The position numbers were made by a program, and so were the translations under genes. This document shows, piece after piece, positions 18,815 to 28,579 of a stretch of 64,000 nt of DNA; the first letter of the stretch is position 1; the number at the start of each line of letters is the position of its first letter. The stretch comes from [Scytonema hofmanni] UTEX 2349 (lineage in GTDB: Bacteria; Cyanobacteriota; Cyanobacteriia; Cyanobacteriales; Nostocaceae): contig NZ_KK073766.1 of the NCBI RefSeq assembly GCF_000582685.1, positions 31,630 through 95,629 on the forward strand, given 5' to 3'. The notes below the pieces were generated by a model, which searched no databases, was not told where the DNA came from, and was given only the letters and a program-made list of their open reading frames with translations.

Positions 18815-21800
18815 CTAAAACAAACTCAACTGCCCATTATCATTATCTTGCTTTTTAGATTCCGCTTGCGCCTTCTTCTTACCTCCAGATTTACCTTTTT
18901 TCTTGCCTTTATCATGTAAACCCTGTGCTACCTCTTCAGCATAGCGTTGGTGATTTAATTCTAATAATCTATCTAGTACTTCTCGCCGTGCAGTTTCGCT
19001 GATGGTGAAGCGTAAGCCTTGTTTGGTTTGGTGGAAACCATGAGATAATTCTAAATCTTGCCAACCGTAAGCAGCAGCTACAGCATTATCCATTTCTATG
19101 TGCAATTCGCGCAATTGTTGAATATCGGCGGCGGTTTCGTCGGGGTTGTGGAAGCGGTTGTAGGTTTTGGTTAATCCTTCTTGGCGTGTTTGCATGATAT
19201 TTTGGCGATGGTTGTAGTAGCGATCGCCTATTTCTTCTAGGTTTGCGGTTGATGTGGGGAAAGGGAAGGTTTCAAAGCAGTCTGAGGGAGAATAATTCAG
19301 TCGTGTTTCAAGACTTGATGAATATTGTCTAGCCCAACATTCATGAATTGTAGATTGCAATATTGCATATTCATACCAATTATTTAAAGAAAAAACACAA
19401 CATCTATGAGCATAAACCCATCCTGTAGGGCAGAATGCAGGTGCAAAATATTGAGTTACTATACATAGGACTAATACTCGTTTTTGGTTTGCGATCGCAT
19501 TTTCTAAACCAACTGCATAATCTCCATAAATCCACCAACGTTCTGAACGAGCTTTACGTTTATTTTGAATTCGCTCAGGTTTAACCCTTTCCTCAACTAT
19601 TGATAAAGCATTAGGATACTTTGATGCTTCCTCAAAAGACCAGTTCCGAAAATTAACTATCCATCGACTTGGTGACTGGTCTGGTCTAGAATTTACATCT
19701 TCACCAACTAGGTAAGGAAATAAAACATCTGTGTTATTATAATTTTTATCAATTAATGTTTGAGCTTCTTCTTCAGAAATGACAAATCCTATCCCATAAA
19801 CATTATGACCTTTAAATGCTTTACTTTGATTAGCCACTAACTTATGAGGATTTCCTAGCGCTTTCCCTGGATTTGTCAAAAACGCTGTAATTCCATCAAC
19901 AACCTTATCATCTAAAACAAACTCACCCAACCAATTATTTTGTCGCAACCACACATAAGCAACTTCTAAATTAGCAATACCCGACCATTTTCTACTCGGT
20001 ACAGCACGAGTAATTACACATTTATCAGCAACTAATTGGTCTAATCCTACTTCTCGCGTATCACCCTGCGCTATCGTATTCGTAGCAATTAAACCAAATC
20101 CACCATTTACATTTAATAACTGCTTGGCGTGTAAGAAAAAGTAAGCACAAAGGTCAGCACTACCACGTTTATTATTCGCAATCCATTTAACAATAAAATC
20201 TCGATAATCCGTACCCAAAGCATCCGATATTTTTCCCCCACCCATAAACGGCGGATTTCCCACGATCGCATCAAATCCAACCCTCACCCCCGTCCCCTCT
20301 CCCTCTGGGCGAGGGGTGACTTTACTCCCTTTACTCTCTTTACTCCCTCTCCCCGTGGGAGAGGGCTGGGGTGAGGGCAAAAACACCTCTGGAAATTCCA
20401 ACTCCCAATGAAAAGGACGCAACTTTTCAAAATCAGGTAAAGCCTTACCCATCCCATCAGGAATATCTGCACCATCCCGAAAAGTAGTTAACAAAGTCTT
20501 CCTTAAACCTTCCCTTTCCTTCTCCGACCAATCATTAAAATAACTCCCAACCAATAAATCGCAACCTCTGCGTAAATCAAAACTTCTCGCATTCGCTTCC
20601 GTCAATAAATACACCTTGCGATTTTGGTCTTCCCTCGTCAACACCGGAAGCGATGCAATCTCTCGCCGTAACTCAATCACCTTATCAACTTCCCGCCGAA
20701 TCTCCTCAGCAAATAATTCCGGTGTCCCAGTTGTGTCTAAATTCCAATAACGCAACTGTTCCAAACTCACCCCAATCAGCGAATCCCCACACTTCAGGGC
20801 ATGATCCACAAAGGTAAACGGACGATTCTTTTGCAACGTTATCAACCACAGCGATAACTTTGCCATTTCCACCGCCAAGGGGTTTTTATCCACCCCATAC
20901 AAACACCTGTCCGCAATTATCCGCCGCGCCACCATCAACCGTTCATCCGCATCCTTGGGAATTACACACTCCTCTGGACGCGATTTAGATAAAGTTCCCT
21001 CCGGTGCAGTCACCACCTTCCCCGGATTCGCCTTTTCCGCATTTTCCCACGCTTCCACCAACCGTTCCGCCAAATAGCGACAAGTCTGCACCAAAAACGC
21101 CCCCGAACCCATCGCCATATCGCAGATTTTCAATTTTAATAATTCTGCTGCTGACTTGAGTTTCCACTGTTCCTTCGGCTTCCCCTCAGCCACACCCTCA
21201 TACACCAACGGTTCCAAGGTGTACTGCACAATTTCTTCCGTCAAACTGCGCGGCGTGTAGTGTGTCCCCGTCTCCCGGCGATCGCTTCCCTGCGTCACAT
21301 ACACGCTTCCCGTAGGAATCACCACCGGATAACCTAAAGTATCTAATCTGACTAACCCAGCAAAAGGCAACACGCGGTTAAATAATTCCTGGTCATTATT
21401 ACACGCCGTCAACAAACGTTGTTCTTCATACGCCGTCAACTCTTGCTTTAAAGCCTTCTGCAAAGCAGACTGCGATCGCCCAGCCTCCGCTTTCAGAAAT
21501 TTAATTAATTCCCCATCCCCAATTCCCTCCAACCTCTCCAAAGAAACTTCTGGTTCCTGATACCGCGTTCCCATCAACCCCAAAACAGGCGCAATTGCCC
21601 TTACTGCTGTATGGTCGAGTAAACCTTCATAAACATGACCAATTTGTTCAATATCCAATGCCCGGAAAGATAGCCTACGTGGTTCTACAGTACCAGCCAC
21701 CTTAACTTGTAATATTTGTAAAGCTTCCAATAGGTGCAGCACAATCCGGTTATTCACTGGAATCGGGTCGGCAGAAATTTCTTCCCAGCGTGTCCCGGAC

Positions 21801-22924
21801 ATTCGACCTTCTAAAAATGGGAACCTGTCAGGGTCAAATAAACTACCACCATAGGCGGGAAGCTGCAAAGTATCATGCTGAACACCGCCATAAACTGCCC
21901 GAAATGTCGCCAACAGCCGACACCAAGCATCATAACGCCGTTCTAATACTTCCTCACCTTCTTTATCAGCCCGTTGCTGCAACTGTTCCCGCAGGGTGGA
22001 AACAGCATAATACTGGTCGTAAAGGGGGTCGCCCAGTAGCAACAAACCCCGTTCCTCCGCCGAAAACAAAAACACCAGCCGCATCATCACCGTCAACGCA
22101 GCTTCGTAAAGGTCTGTTTCAGAAATACCTTCAAGGAGAGTGCGGTTTCTATCTTGGTCGATGCGGTCTAACGCCTCTACCAACACTTCCACCGCCTTGC
22201 GGACTTGATAGCCAAGTTGGTCGGTAACTTCTTGCTGGTCGGTAACACTTGCTTGCAGCAAAGCCTCCAAGCTTTCCGAGTCATCTACCCCAAAAAAGCG
22301 CTGTACACCCAGCAAACTCCGAAATGCCCGCAGTGTGATGTGTTCTTCCAGCCACAGCGCCCCATACCAGGAAATAAAACCAGTCGTTTCCCCCCGTGGG
22401 GCGTTTACCAGCAGCCAATGTTCTCCATTCGTCACCAATCCCAACCGCACATTACAAGCGTGCAGCAACTCCATCATCCGCGTCGCTGGACTTGCTTTCC
22501 AACGGCGGTCTTTAAGGGGTTTTTCTAAATTCTGCTGAGGCGATACAATCTGCACTAATAAGCGAGGTTTGTTCCCATCCGGTTCAACTACCACCCAGTC
22601 GGGACGCAAAGTTTCACCCTGTTCAGCAATTGTGGCAACTAGCCCCGTGAGAATGCGTTGACCTGTTAATAAAACTTCATCCGGCAATTCTAAAGTCTGC
22701 CGCAGCACAAAATCTACCCATGCCCGATGAATTGCTGGTTCAGGTTTTGCCCCTAATTGATTATCTTGCCATTCTTCGTATGCTAATCGTAACAGCTTTA
22801 AGTGTTCTGGATCGTGGGCATCTAAGCCATTAGGAAATACTTTGAGGAGTACAGGTAGACTGAGAAAGGGGCCAGAAGCTTCAACTAGCGATAACCATTC
22901 GGCGTGGTGACGGGCTGTAGACAT
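18815..22924 (-). CDS. drmMI: DISARM class 1 adenine-specific DNA methyltransferase DrmMI
   Basis: A protein of 1369 residues, resembling type IIG enzymes in layout. The N-terminal 350 residues are of unknown fold. Methylase motif I is in CDMAMGSGAFLVQTCRYLAE near residue 605, and motif IV NPPFMGGG near 892 gives N6-adenine specificity. The C-terminal specificity region ends in a lysine-rich tail. In DISARM this enzyme marks host DNA as self. A repeat-derived insertion lies just before motif IV (see 20277-20385). The stop is close to the plus-strand DUF4351 gene. It is the fourth gene from the 5' end of the operon. Confidence 0.92.
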   Translation of the reverse strand: MSTARHHAEWLSLVEASGPFLSLPVLLKVFPNGLDAHDPEHLKLLRLAYEEWQDNQLGAKPEPAIHRAWVDFVLRQTLELPDEVLLTGQRILTGLVATIAEQGETLRPDWVVVEPDGNKPRLLVQIVSPQQNLEKPLKDRRWKASPATRMMELLHACNVRLGLVTNGEHWLLVNAPRGETTGFISWYGALWLEEHITLRAFRSLLGVQRFFGVDDSESLEALLQASVTDQQEVTDQLGYQVRKAVEVLVEALDRIDQDRNRTLLEGISETDLYEAALTVMMRLVFLFSAEERGLLLLGDPLYDQYYAVSTLREQLQQRADKEGEEVLERRYDAWCRLLATFRAVYGGVQHDTLQLPAYGGSLFDPDRFPFLEGRMSGTRWEEISADPIPVNNRIVLHLLEALQILQVKVAGTVEPRRLSFRALDIEQIGHVYEGLLDHTAVRAIAPVLGLMGTRYQEPEVSLERLEGIGDGELIKFLKAEAGRSQSALQKALKQELTAYEEQRLLTACNNDQELFNRVLPFAGLVRLDTLGYPVVIPTGSVYVTQGSDRRETGTHYTPRSLTEEIVQYTLEPLVYEGVAEGKPKEQWKLKSAAELLKLKICDMAMGSGAFLVQTCRYLAERLVEAWENAEKANPGKVVTAPEGTLSKSRPEECVIPKDADERLMVARRIIADRCLYGVDKNPLAVEMAKLSLWLITLQKNRPFTFVDHALKCGDSLIGVSLEQLRYWNLDTTGTPELFAEEIRREVDKVIELRREIASLPVLTREDQNRKVYLLTEANARSFDLRRGCDLLVGSYFNDWSEKEREGLRKTLLTTFRDGADIPDGMGKALPDFEKLRPFHWELEFPEVFLPSPQPSPTGRGSKESKGSKVTPRPEGEGTGVRVGFDAIVGNPPFMGGGKISDALGTDYRDFIVKWIANNKRGSADLCAYFFLHAKQLLNVNGGFGLIATNTIAQGDTREVGLDQLVADKCVITRAVPSRKWSGIANLEVAYVWLRQNNWLGEFVLDDKVVDGITAFLTNPGKALGNPHKLVANQSKAFKGHNVYGIGFVISEEEAQTLIDKNYNNTDVLFPYLVGEDVNSRPDQSPSRWIVNFRNWSFEEASKYPNALSIVEERVKPERIQNKRKARSERWWIYGDYAVGLENAIANQKRVLVLCIVTQYFAPAFCPTGWVYAHRCCVFSLNNWYEYAILQSTIHECWARQYSSSLETRLNYSPSDCFETFPFPTSTANLEEIGDRYYNHRQNIMQTRQEGLTKTYNRFHNPDETAADIQQLRELHIEMDNAVAAAYGWQDLELSHGFHQTKQGLRFTISETARREVLDRLLELNHQRYAEEVAQGLHDKGKKKGKSGGKKKAQAESKKQDNDNGQLSLF
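20277..20385. repeat. Palindromic CCCTCACCCC-type repeat inserted in frame in drmMI
   Basis: About 108 bp with inverted ends (CCTCACCCCCGTCCCCTCTC and GAGAGGGCTGGGGTGAGGG) encloses tandem TTTACTCCC units. In drmMI it is translated as PSPQPSPTGRG, then SKESKGSKV, then TPRPEGEGTGVRV, between FPEVFL and GFDAIVGNPPF. The frame is preserved. Confidence 0.75.
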
Positions 22925-22970
22925 GGGAATTGGGAATGGGGAATGGGGGATGGGGGATGGGCTGATGTTT
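22925..22970. repeat. GGGGAATG/GGGGGATG short tandem repeat
   Basis: Head-to-tail copies of an 8-bp unit directly upstream of the drmMI start codon, replacing any recognisable ribosome-binding site there. Confidence 0.7.
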
Positions 22971-22998
22971 TGAAAGTTAAAATTTAGCTAATAGAGAT

Positions 22999-23529
22999 TT
23001 ATTGTTTAGGTAAGAAAATAGAATAATTCAAAAAATTAACACACCAATCATTGAAACTTTCCCATAAGTCATCATCATCTTCTAAATACACAATAATATA
23101 ATTTGCTTTTGATATTTTTAATCTTTTTATCATTTCTTCTGGTGTGATAACTTCGTAGTCTTCCATACTAGCGCAACAAAAACAATCTCCCGGTTCAGGG
23201 ATTTCAAAAGCTTCATCGGTAGCAGGTAAATCCACTCCTGGGTTTTTTACAGTTCCTGGATAACCTCTATCTTCCCATTCTTGTGCTGTTGAAATTGATG
23301 ACGAGAAAGTTACGTATGTGCATTGACAAGCTTCGTAAGCAACAGCCATTAAAGCTAAATCCCGATCTTCTGTTTCAACATAAACAGGAAGATAAGCTAA
23401 ATTCTCATCTTCATCCGCTTCTAAAAAATCTTCATTTTCTTCATCGTCTCCATTTTCATAATCATATTCGGAGTAAAATTCTTGTCCTGTCTTGTAAGGT
23501 ACTAAAACAATAAGTCCATTTTTGCTCAT
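22999..23529 (-). CDS. Unknown acidic protein in the DISARM operon, 176 residues
   Basis: I do not recognise the family. The protein opens MSKNGLIVLVPYKTGQEFYS, then has a run of acidic residues (YDYENGDDEENEDFLEADED), and carries the cysteine pair CFCCAS near residue 115. It is strongly acidic overall, a property shared by some DNA-mimic or chaperone-like proteins, but that is only a composition remark. It lies between drmD and drmMI on the same strand, 74 bp before drmMI, so it is likely co-transcribed with DISARM. Confidence 0.6.
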   Translation of the reverse strand: MSKNGLIVLVPYKTGQEFYSEYDYENGDDEENEDFLEADEDENLAYLPVYVETEDRDLALMAVAYEACQCTYVTFSSSISTAQEWEDRGYPGTVKNPGVDLPATDEAFEIPEPGDCFCCASMEDYEVITPEEMIKRLKISKANYIIVYLEDDDDLWESFNDWCVNFLNYSIFLPKQ

Positions 23530-23605
23530 GTTTTTATTCTTTTTAAGATTATGTGTTAGGAACTTGAGATGAACTATTAATAAATATTTATCTAGTTAAA
23601 AAATC

Positions 23606-24133
23606 TCAGGGATATTCAATTAACAATGGCCCTTCAGGAATAAAGCGAGAATTATAACAAGACTTTTTACCTAAACCTTTCAAAGAGCCAATTTTTCTAG
23701 GAGAAGTTAGTGGTTTCAAATCTTGCACTTCCCAAAAACTAGCCCAAGTCGGCTTATCAGTAGCAGTAGATGGCGGACGAAATTGAGCTTTACCTGGATA
23801 TCTGCCATTGCGAGAATTGACATGACCAATGTACAAACCATGCCAAGATGCTTCTGAGTCTAAAGGTTGATCTGCATCTGAATGGGAAGCATAAATTAAT
23901 ACTTCCACACTTTTATCTCCCCGCAACTCATCAACTTTACGAAATAGCTCAAAATCCATACTTCCGAAAGCTGTTTTAACCGTTTCATCACTTAATTCAT
24001 GCTCTAAGTTAGCTATTGTCTCCATCGCTGAAAGCAAGTGCATTTCTGGAACAGGTGCAAGCATTGCAAACGAATGTGTTTTAACCATATTTCCACAAGT
24101 TAATTTTGTAATTATATTTACAGTTATACTCAC
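23606..24133 (-). CDS. Unknown protein coupled to drmD, 175 residues
   Basis: A GTG start at 24133 overlaps the drmD stop by 4 bp, which suggests translational coupling. An ATG about 15 codons further in (MVKTHSFAMLAPVPEMHLLS) is an alternative start. The protein has no motif I can name; VEVLIYASHSDADQPLDSEA and SWHGLYIGHVNSRNG are the most conserved-looking stretches. The position inside the operon argues that it works with DISARM, possibly as a local accessory. No function is assigned. Confidence 0.6.
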   Translation of the reverse strand: MSITVNIITKLTCGNMVKTHSFAMLAPVPEMHLLSAMETIANLEHELSDETVKTAFGSMDFELFRKVDELRGDKSVEVLIYASHSDADQPLDSEASWHGLYIGHVNSRNGRYPGKAQFRPPSTATDKPTWASFWEVQDLKPLTSPRKIGSLKGLGKKSCYNSRFIPEGPLLIEYP

Positions 24134-27100
24134 CGTGCTAGCTTTTGGGGAATTAAGTAAGTAACCGCTAAGGGAAACAGTCGCGGTGTCGGATTTGCAA
24201 ACCTAGCTTGAATTGCAGCCACTTCACGCTCAATTTCTGCTGGAATTTGCTCTACTCTCACCTTAAGACTGTTGACATTGCGCTCAAACTGTTCTCTTTC
24301 TGCGGTATTAAACAATTCCAACTGCTTAAACTCAGGTTCATCCAGTTCATTGAGAATGCTTTGACGCAATTCCGTTAAAATTGCTGTAATATCAGCCGCT
24401 TCTTTTTGAGCGCGATCGCTTAAGTCTCGTTGTAAACTTTTACTACGGTCTTGAAGCCGTGCCTCCAAAGCTTGCATCAAAGCTGATGCGTGACTATCCC
24501 ATAACTGGGCTAATTTCTCTGTGATATTTTCTGGTGCTAATTCTGGTAAAGCCACTGAAACAGCTTCTTGAATTTTCATTACACCCAAACGGCTAAATTT
24601 CCCTTCTTTAAGCAACCCACCCGCCATGATTACTTCCTCATGTAACCGTTGCTGGTCACTTCCTAAAATCACCAATCGACCGTAAGCTATAACCGCAGGT
24701 GTATCCAAAACCGAATTAGGAACCAAACGCGCCGTCACCCGATGCAAAGCTTTTCTACCTTCCTTTGACCAAACTTCAGCGCGTAACAAGCGCAAGCACA
24801 TTTGCACTAAACGATGATTCAAGTGGGCTAAGACTACATCATCTCTACCATGCGCCAATTCCGGGTCAAAAACAATCGGACGAATTTCTTTGGTGTGGGG
24901 ATGGGCTAAACCTTCGCTGCAAACTGCCCAACTGCTTTTTAATGGTGGTAGGTAAAACACCTTCCCAGCAACTCCCTCTACTTTCCCTGCAATCAAAAGT
25001 GGTTGTTGAGCTAATTCCAAACCAATTTTGACCACCGCCTCAATATTATCCGGTGTCAATCGCAAATGCTGGCGCGTCTCATTCAACTGTTCTCGCAGCT
25101 TTTCAATTTGCTCCCGCACTTGGCGTTCAAATTTCAACATTCGCCGCACAACTTCAGACTCTCTCTCTGCGACTGAAGTATCCAAAACGCTGCGATACCC
25201 CATCATTGCTTCTTCCACCTGCGCCGCAATCACTGGCCCCACCTTACCTAAATCTTCGCGGATGTTGTTAATTTTCAACGCCGCCCGCATAAGAAATTCT
25301 AAATCGCCTTCTAATTCACCAGGACGTAGCCCAGTTGTATTATGTTGATAATCTTTGCCGACAAAGTGGTAAATCCTCACTAAAGAGGCTTTTTGCCCAT
25401 GACGGTCAATTCTACCGTTACGCTGTTCCATCCGGTTCGGGTTCCAGGGAATTTCATAGTGGATAAGGCGCGAACAAAAATTCTGCAAATCCAAACCCTC
25501 ACTCGCCGCATCCGTCGCCAGCAAAATCCGCACTGGGGAAATATCAGGAGACGCTTGAAACGCCGCTTTTACCTGTTCTCGGTCTTCCGACTTCATCCCG
25601 CCGTAAAGTGTCATTAGGCGATCGCCTTCTACTAACCCTTCTGTGGCAAATAAGTTATATAACCATTTCTGGGTAGCTCGATATTCTGTAAAAATTATCA
25701 CCCTTTCATTTGACCATCTACCATCAGGTTTAATGTGAGTATGAATCCAGTTAAGTAGTTCTTTGGCTTTGGCATCAGACACTCTCGATGTCGTTTCTGC
25801 CCATTCCCGCATCTGTCGCAGCAAAGCCTGTTCTTCTGCACTCAGTTCTCGAAATAACCTAGTTGTATTAGTAATTGCCTCATCTGTCGATTCTTCATAA
25901 ACTTCATCATCTGCAAAATCTTCTTCAATTTGTGCCAATTGGCGGCGCAAAATACCTTCTGTCGGTCGAGATAAACTGCTATAAGTGCGGCGACGGGCAT
26001 TTTTTAGCGATTCTTCGTGCTGTGCCAAAGTAGTTGCAAACGCTTGAGGAGACGAAAACAACCGTTTTTTTAACAACTTGAGGACAAATTCAGTCGCATA
26101 TTTTTCTGTATTATCTGCCACTCCCTTGCAGCGCAATTCAGTATATCTTTTCAGGTTACTGTGTGCTTGTCGTTCTGCTTCAGGATAGTCTACAGGTATA
26201 GCTTCTAACTGACGCTGTGGAAATAAGTCAGAACCATCCCAACCTTTCATCTCCGATTTGAGACGGCGAACCATGATTACTTGTAACTGCTTGCGATCGG
26301 GTGATACCCCCCGTGCAAACCGTTGGCTATCAAGTAATTCCAATAGGGCTGTAAAACTTTCGGGGTAGCCGTTGTGTGGTGTCGCCGTCAAGAATAGTTT
26401 GTGTTCAAAATGCGGTACTAAAAGCCGGATAGCCGCAGTCCTCAAAGAATCAACAGCATAGTTTCCACCGCCAGAGGGAGCAACATTGTGCGCTTCATCC
26501 ACAATCAGCAAATCAAACCGCCGGGGATACATCGGTTCGCCTTCTCCTGGTAAGATTTCGCGGAATAAGCGCAGAGGGCGATCGCGTTTGAGAAAATCTA
26601 TTGAGGTAATCAACCTGGGAAAATGCTGCCAAGGGTTGACGTGAATTCCCCGCTTCCTTCGCAGTTCCTTCATTAAGGTACTGTCCACGACGCGGAAATC
26701 TAAACCAAACTTATCGCGCATTTGGTCTCGCCACTGAATTTGCAGTGAAGATGGACAAACTATCAAAATCCGCCGACAGCGATGACGGATAATTAATTCT
26801 TGAGCAACTAACCCCGCCTCAATGGTTTTACCTAATCCGACATCATCTGCAATCAATAAATTAACGCGAGGCATTTGAATTGCTCGCACTACTGGATCAA
26901 GCTGATAATCTTCAATATCAATGCCACTGCGAAAGGGGGATTGTAAAGTGCGAATATCAGCTATTGATGCTGCACCCCAGCGCACAGCATCGAGAAATGC
27001 ATCTAACCTTGCGGGTGCGTCAAAACCCGTGGGTTTGGGCAACTCCATCTTTTCATAAACTAAAGCCCCAGGCTCTAATTCCCAAATTACTTGTAGTTCT

Positions 27101-27276
27101 TCACCCAAACCATCATCTTCAACGGAGGATAGACTGACCAAATGCTGAGTTTTTTCCACTGCACTCAGCATTGGATTGGTGGGTAAAGTCGTATTACGCA
27201 CATCCGTGACGACGAATTGCCGGGAGCGAACGTTAACCAGTTGACCTTGTTCTGGGATAGCTCTGACTATAGCCAT
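24130..27276 (-). CDS. drmD: DISARM class 1 SNF2-like helicase DrmD
   Basis: A protein of 1048 residues with the full SNF2/RapA motif set: Q-region YQLDPVVRAI, Walker A LIADDVGLGKTIEAGLV near residue 145, DEAH in LLIVDEAHNVAPSG near 255, motif III LFLTATPHNGYPESF, motif V ATDAASEGLDLQNF near 590 and motif VI NRMEQRNGRIDRHGQ. The C-terminal 350 residues are coiled-coil rich. DrmD defines class 1 DISARM. It is the first gene of the operon; the region upstream (27277-27867) carries interspersed repeats. Confidence 0.93.
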   Translation of the reverse strand: MAIVRAIPEQGQLVNVRSRQFVVTDVRNTTLPTNPMLSAVEKTQHLVSLSSVEDDGLGEELQVIWELEPGALVYEKMELPKPTGFDAPARLDAFLDAVRWGAASIADIRTLQSPFRSGIDIEDYQLDPVVRAIQMPRVNLLIADDVGLGKTIEAGLVAQELIIRHRCRRILIVCPSSLQIQWRDQMRDKFGLDFRVVDSTLMKELRRKRGIHVNPWQHFPRLITSIDFLKRDRPLRLFREILPGEGEPMYPRRFDLLIVDEAHNVAPSGGGNYAVDSLRTAAIRLLVPHFEHKLFLTATPHNGYPESFTALLELLDSQRFARGVSPDRKQLQVIMVRRLKSEMKGWDGSDLFPQRQLEAIPVDYPEAERQAHSNLKRYTELRCKGVADNTEKYATEFVLKLLKKRLFSSPQAFATTLAQHEESLKNARRRTYSSLSRPTEGILRRQLAQIEEDFADDEVYEESTDEAITNTTRLFRELSAEEQALLRQMREWAETTSRVSDAKAKELLNWIHTHIKPDGRWSNERVIIFTEYRATQKWLYNLFATEGLVEGDRLMTLYGGMKSEDREQVKAAFQASPDISPVRILLATDAASEGLDLQNFCSRLIHYEIPWNPNRMEQRNGRIDRHGQKASLVRIYHFVGKDYQHNTTGLRPGELEGDLEFLMRAALKINNIREDLGKVGPVIAAQVEEAMMGYRSVLDTSVAERESEVVRRMLKFERQVREQIEKLREQLNETRQHLRLTPDNIEAVVKIGLELAQQPLLIAGKVEGVAGKVFYLPPLKSSWAVCSEGLAHPHTKEIRPIVFDPELAHGRDDVVLAHLNHRLVQMCLRLLRAEVWSKEGRKALHRVTARLVPNSVLDTPAVIAYGRLVILGSDQQRLHEEVIMAGGLLKEGKFSRLGVMKIQEAVSVALPELAPENITEKLAQLWDSHASALMQALEARLQDRSKSLQRDLSDRAQKEAADITAILTELRQSILNELDEPEFKQLELFNTAEREQFERNVNSLKVRVEQIPAEIEREVAAIQARFANPTPRLFPLAVTYLIPQKLAR

Positions 27277-27867
27277 GATTTGGGGAATTGGGGATTGGGA
27301 ATAGGGAATGGGGAATTATCAAAAACAGGTTTGTGTTGTTATTATTGTTACTTCTCTTTTCCTATACAGTCAAAATTATCAGTGATGTGTTCTCAAGATA
27401 GTGGTGCAAAGCATCTGTCGTGAAAACACACTCAGTATCTCAAACTGTGAAATGTATGATAAATTTTTTAATTGGAATTTTTGTAGTTTGCGTAGGCGCA
27501 GCCCGCACTTCTCTACGAGAGGCTGCGCCAACGACAAGCTCAGTGACCATCGTAGACATCGCTGTGTACGTCAGGAGGGCAGGTTGCTGAACTGTGCTGT
27601 TTCTCGCTTTTAGCAGAGGCCAATAAACCAGACCTTTGTTGATCTGTAGATACCTGTAGGCGAAGCTTTCGCTGCGATCGCTTATCCAGCCACAAAGTAA
27701 AACTTAGAACATAAAAAAAATCTAGAGAATGGCGTATTCTTCCAAAAAGTGTAAATAAATACGCTAAATATAGAATAATTAACCAGTACTAATGTACTTG
27801 CCTTAGTTCAGATAACCAAGGGCACTGAGGTACAAACTGCATCAAAATTTTCACAGATATAAAGTAA
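27277..27867. repeat. Interspersed repeats upstream of drmD
   Basis: The stretch includes a GGGGAATTGGGGATT tandem repeat (27285-27320), a TTTGCGTAGGCGCAGCCC palindromic repeat with its GGCTGCGCC partner and a TCGTAGACATCGCT tail (27485-27570), and a TAGGCGAAGCTTTCGCTGCG unit (27655-27680). The TTTGCGTAGGCG...TCGTAGACATCGCT pattern recurs at 48810-48845. No gene is seen here. The drmD promoter must lie among these repeats. Confidence 0.6.
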
Positions 27868-28230
27868 GTGCTAGATATGTCCATTTGCTTCAACGGGTTT
27901 AAGGTAGAACTTTCCGCTAATATGTTCACCGCCTATGTTCAAGACATGCCAGATAATAGAGGGCTACGAGAATTACGAGAAAAACTCCAGTCGGACTGGT
28001 TTCTTCATTGGCGCTCTGGCAAAGTCTACGGAATTCCTAAAGTTAACGTATCTCAACTAACACAAAGTTTTGGCAAACCCGTTGAACTGAAGTGTGACGA
28101 ACACTTGCAACTCCTAGCAGATCGCATCAACAGTGTCTTGCCAGATACAGCAGCTTCTGCAACAGCTAGAGCAGACTTACCCCACCAACACCACAACAGG
28201 GCAGATGGTAGTAGCAACAAAAGTTATTGA
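27868..28230 (+). CDS. Hypothetical protein, possibly the 5' part of a frameshifted gene
   Basis: An open frame reading MLDMSICFNGFKVELSANMF to LLADRINSVLPDT looks like a compact domain of about 90 residues that I do not recognise. The last 30 residues (ATARADLPHQHHNRADGSSN) are the wrong-frame reading of the next gene. Its frame and that of 28133-28381 differ by one base, so the pair may be one gene with a frameshift near 28140 or two coupled genes. Confidence 0.45.
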   Translation: MLDMSICFNGFKVELSANMFTAYVQDMPDNRGLRELREKLQSDWFLHWRSGKVYGIPKVNVSQLTQSFGKPVELKCDEHLQLLADRINSVLPDTAASATARADLPHQHHNRADGSSNKSY

Positions 28231-28381
28231 GCGTATAGAAAGTGACCAAATTTGGAAACAACGGGTTGTAAACGCAGTTAAAGAAGGTGGTCTTCAAGCG
28301 TTCGAGAAAGCCATTGATAACCCTGTAGGTGCTTTTATTGTAGGAGCGATTAAAGGTTGGCAGGAAGCTGAAATTGAGTGA
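28133..28381 (+). CDS. Cyanobacterial conflict-system linker domain, 82 residues
   Basis: The sequence QQLLQQLEQTYPTNTTTGQM, then VVNAVKEGGLQAFEKAIDNP and IVGAIKGWQEAE, has the pattern found in the CHAT remnant at 61777-62100 (QQLLQQLEQTYPTKSSAEKM, KALKAGGTEAFKELINHPLV). In cyanobacteria this helical domain commonly sits between a signalling or protease domain and a sensor domain in conflict proteins. Here it is free-standing or attached by a frameshift to the ORF before it. The likely start is inside the upstream ORF. Confidence 0.5.
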   Translation: MSCQIQQLLQQLEQTYPTNTTTGQMVVATKVIERIESDQIWKQRVVNAVKEGGLQAFEKAIDNPVGAFIVGAIKGWQEAEIE

Positions 28382-28384
28382 TGT

Positions 28385-28575
28385 CTACTGCTAATTTAAC
28401 AAACACTCCCAGGTTTTGAGCATTTGGTCAAGTTGCTCCTTTGTCGCGCGATTCCCTTCGGGATAGCTGACGCTCGTTCCTCGCTATCGCTAATGTCGTT
28501 TGTATTGCAATCTGTCTCGTCAACTAACAAAACCCAACTCGAACGCTCATATTTCCGCACCTAGATTTTGAATGA
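28385..28575. other. Intergenic region with palindromic repeat and a short coding-like scrap
   Basis: The stretch includes CGCGATTCCCTTCGGGATAG and CGCTCGTTCCTCGCTATCGC palindromes. On the minus strand a tail reading ATKEQLDQMLKTWECLLN then stop at about 28395 looks like the end of a lost gene. No complete gene is seen. Confidence 0.3.
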
Positions 28576-28579
28576 GAAT

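Noticed and set aside
21790..22538. Several plus-strand ORFs opposite drmMI
   Set aside because: Proline- and histidine-rich antisense readings of a real gene. They have no recognisable domains.
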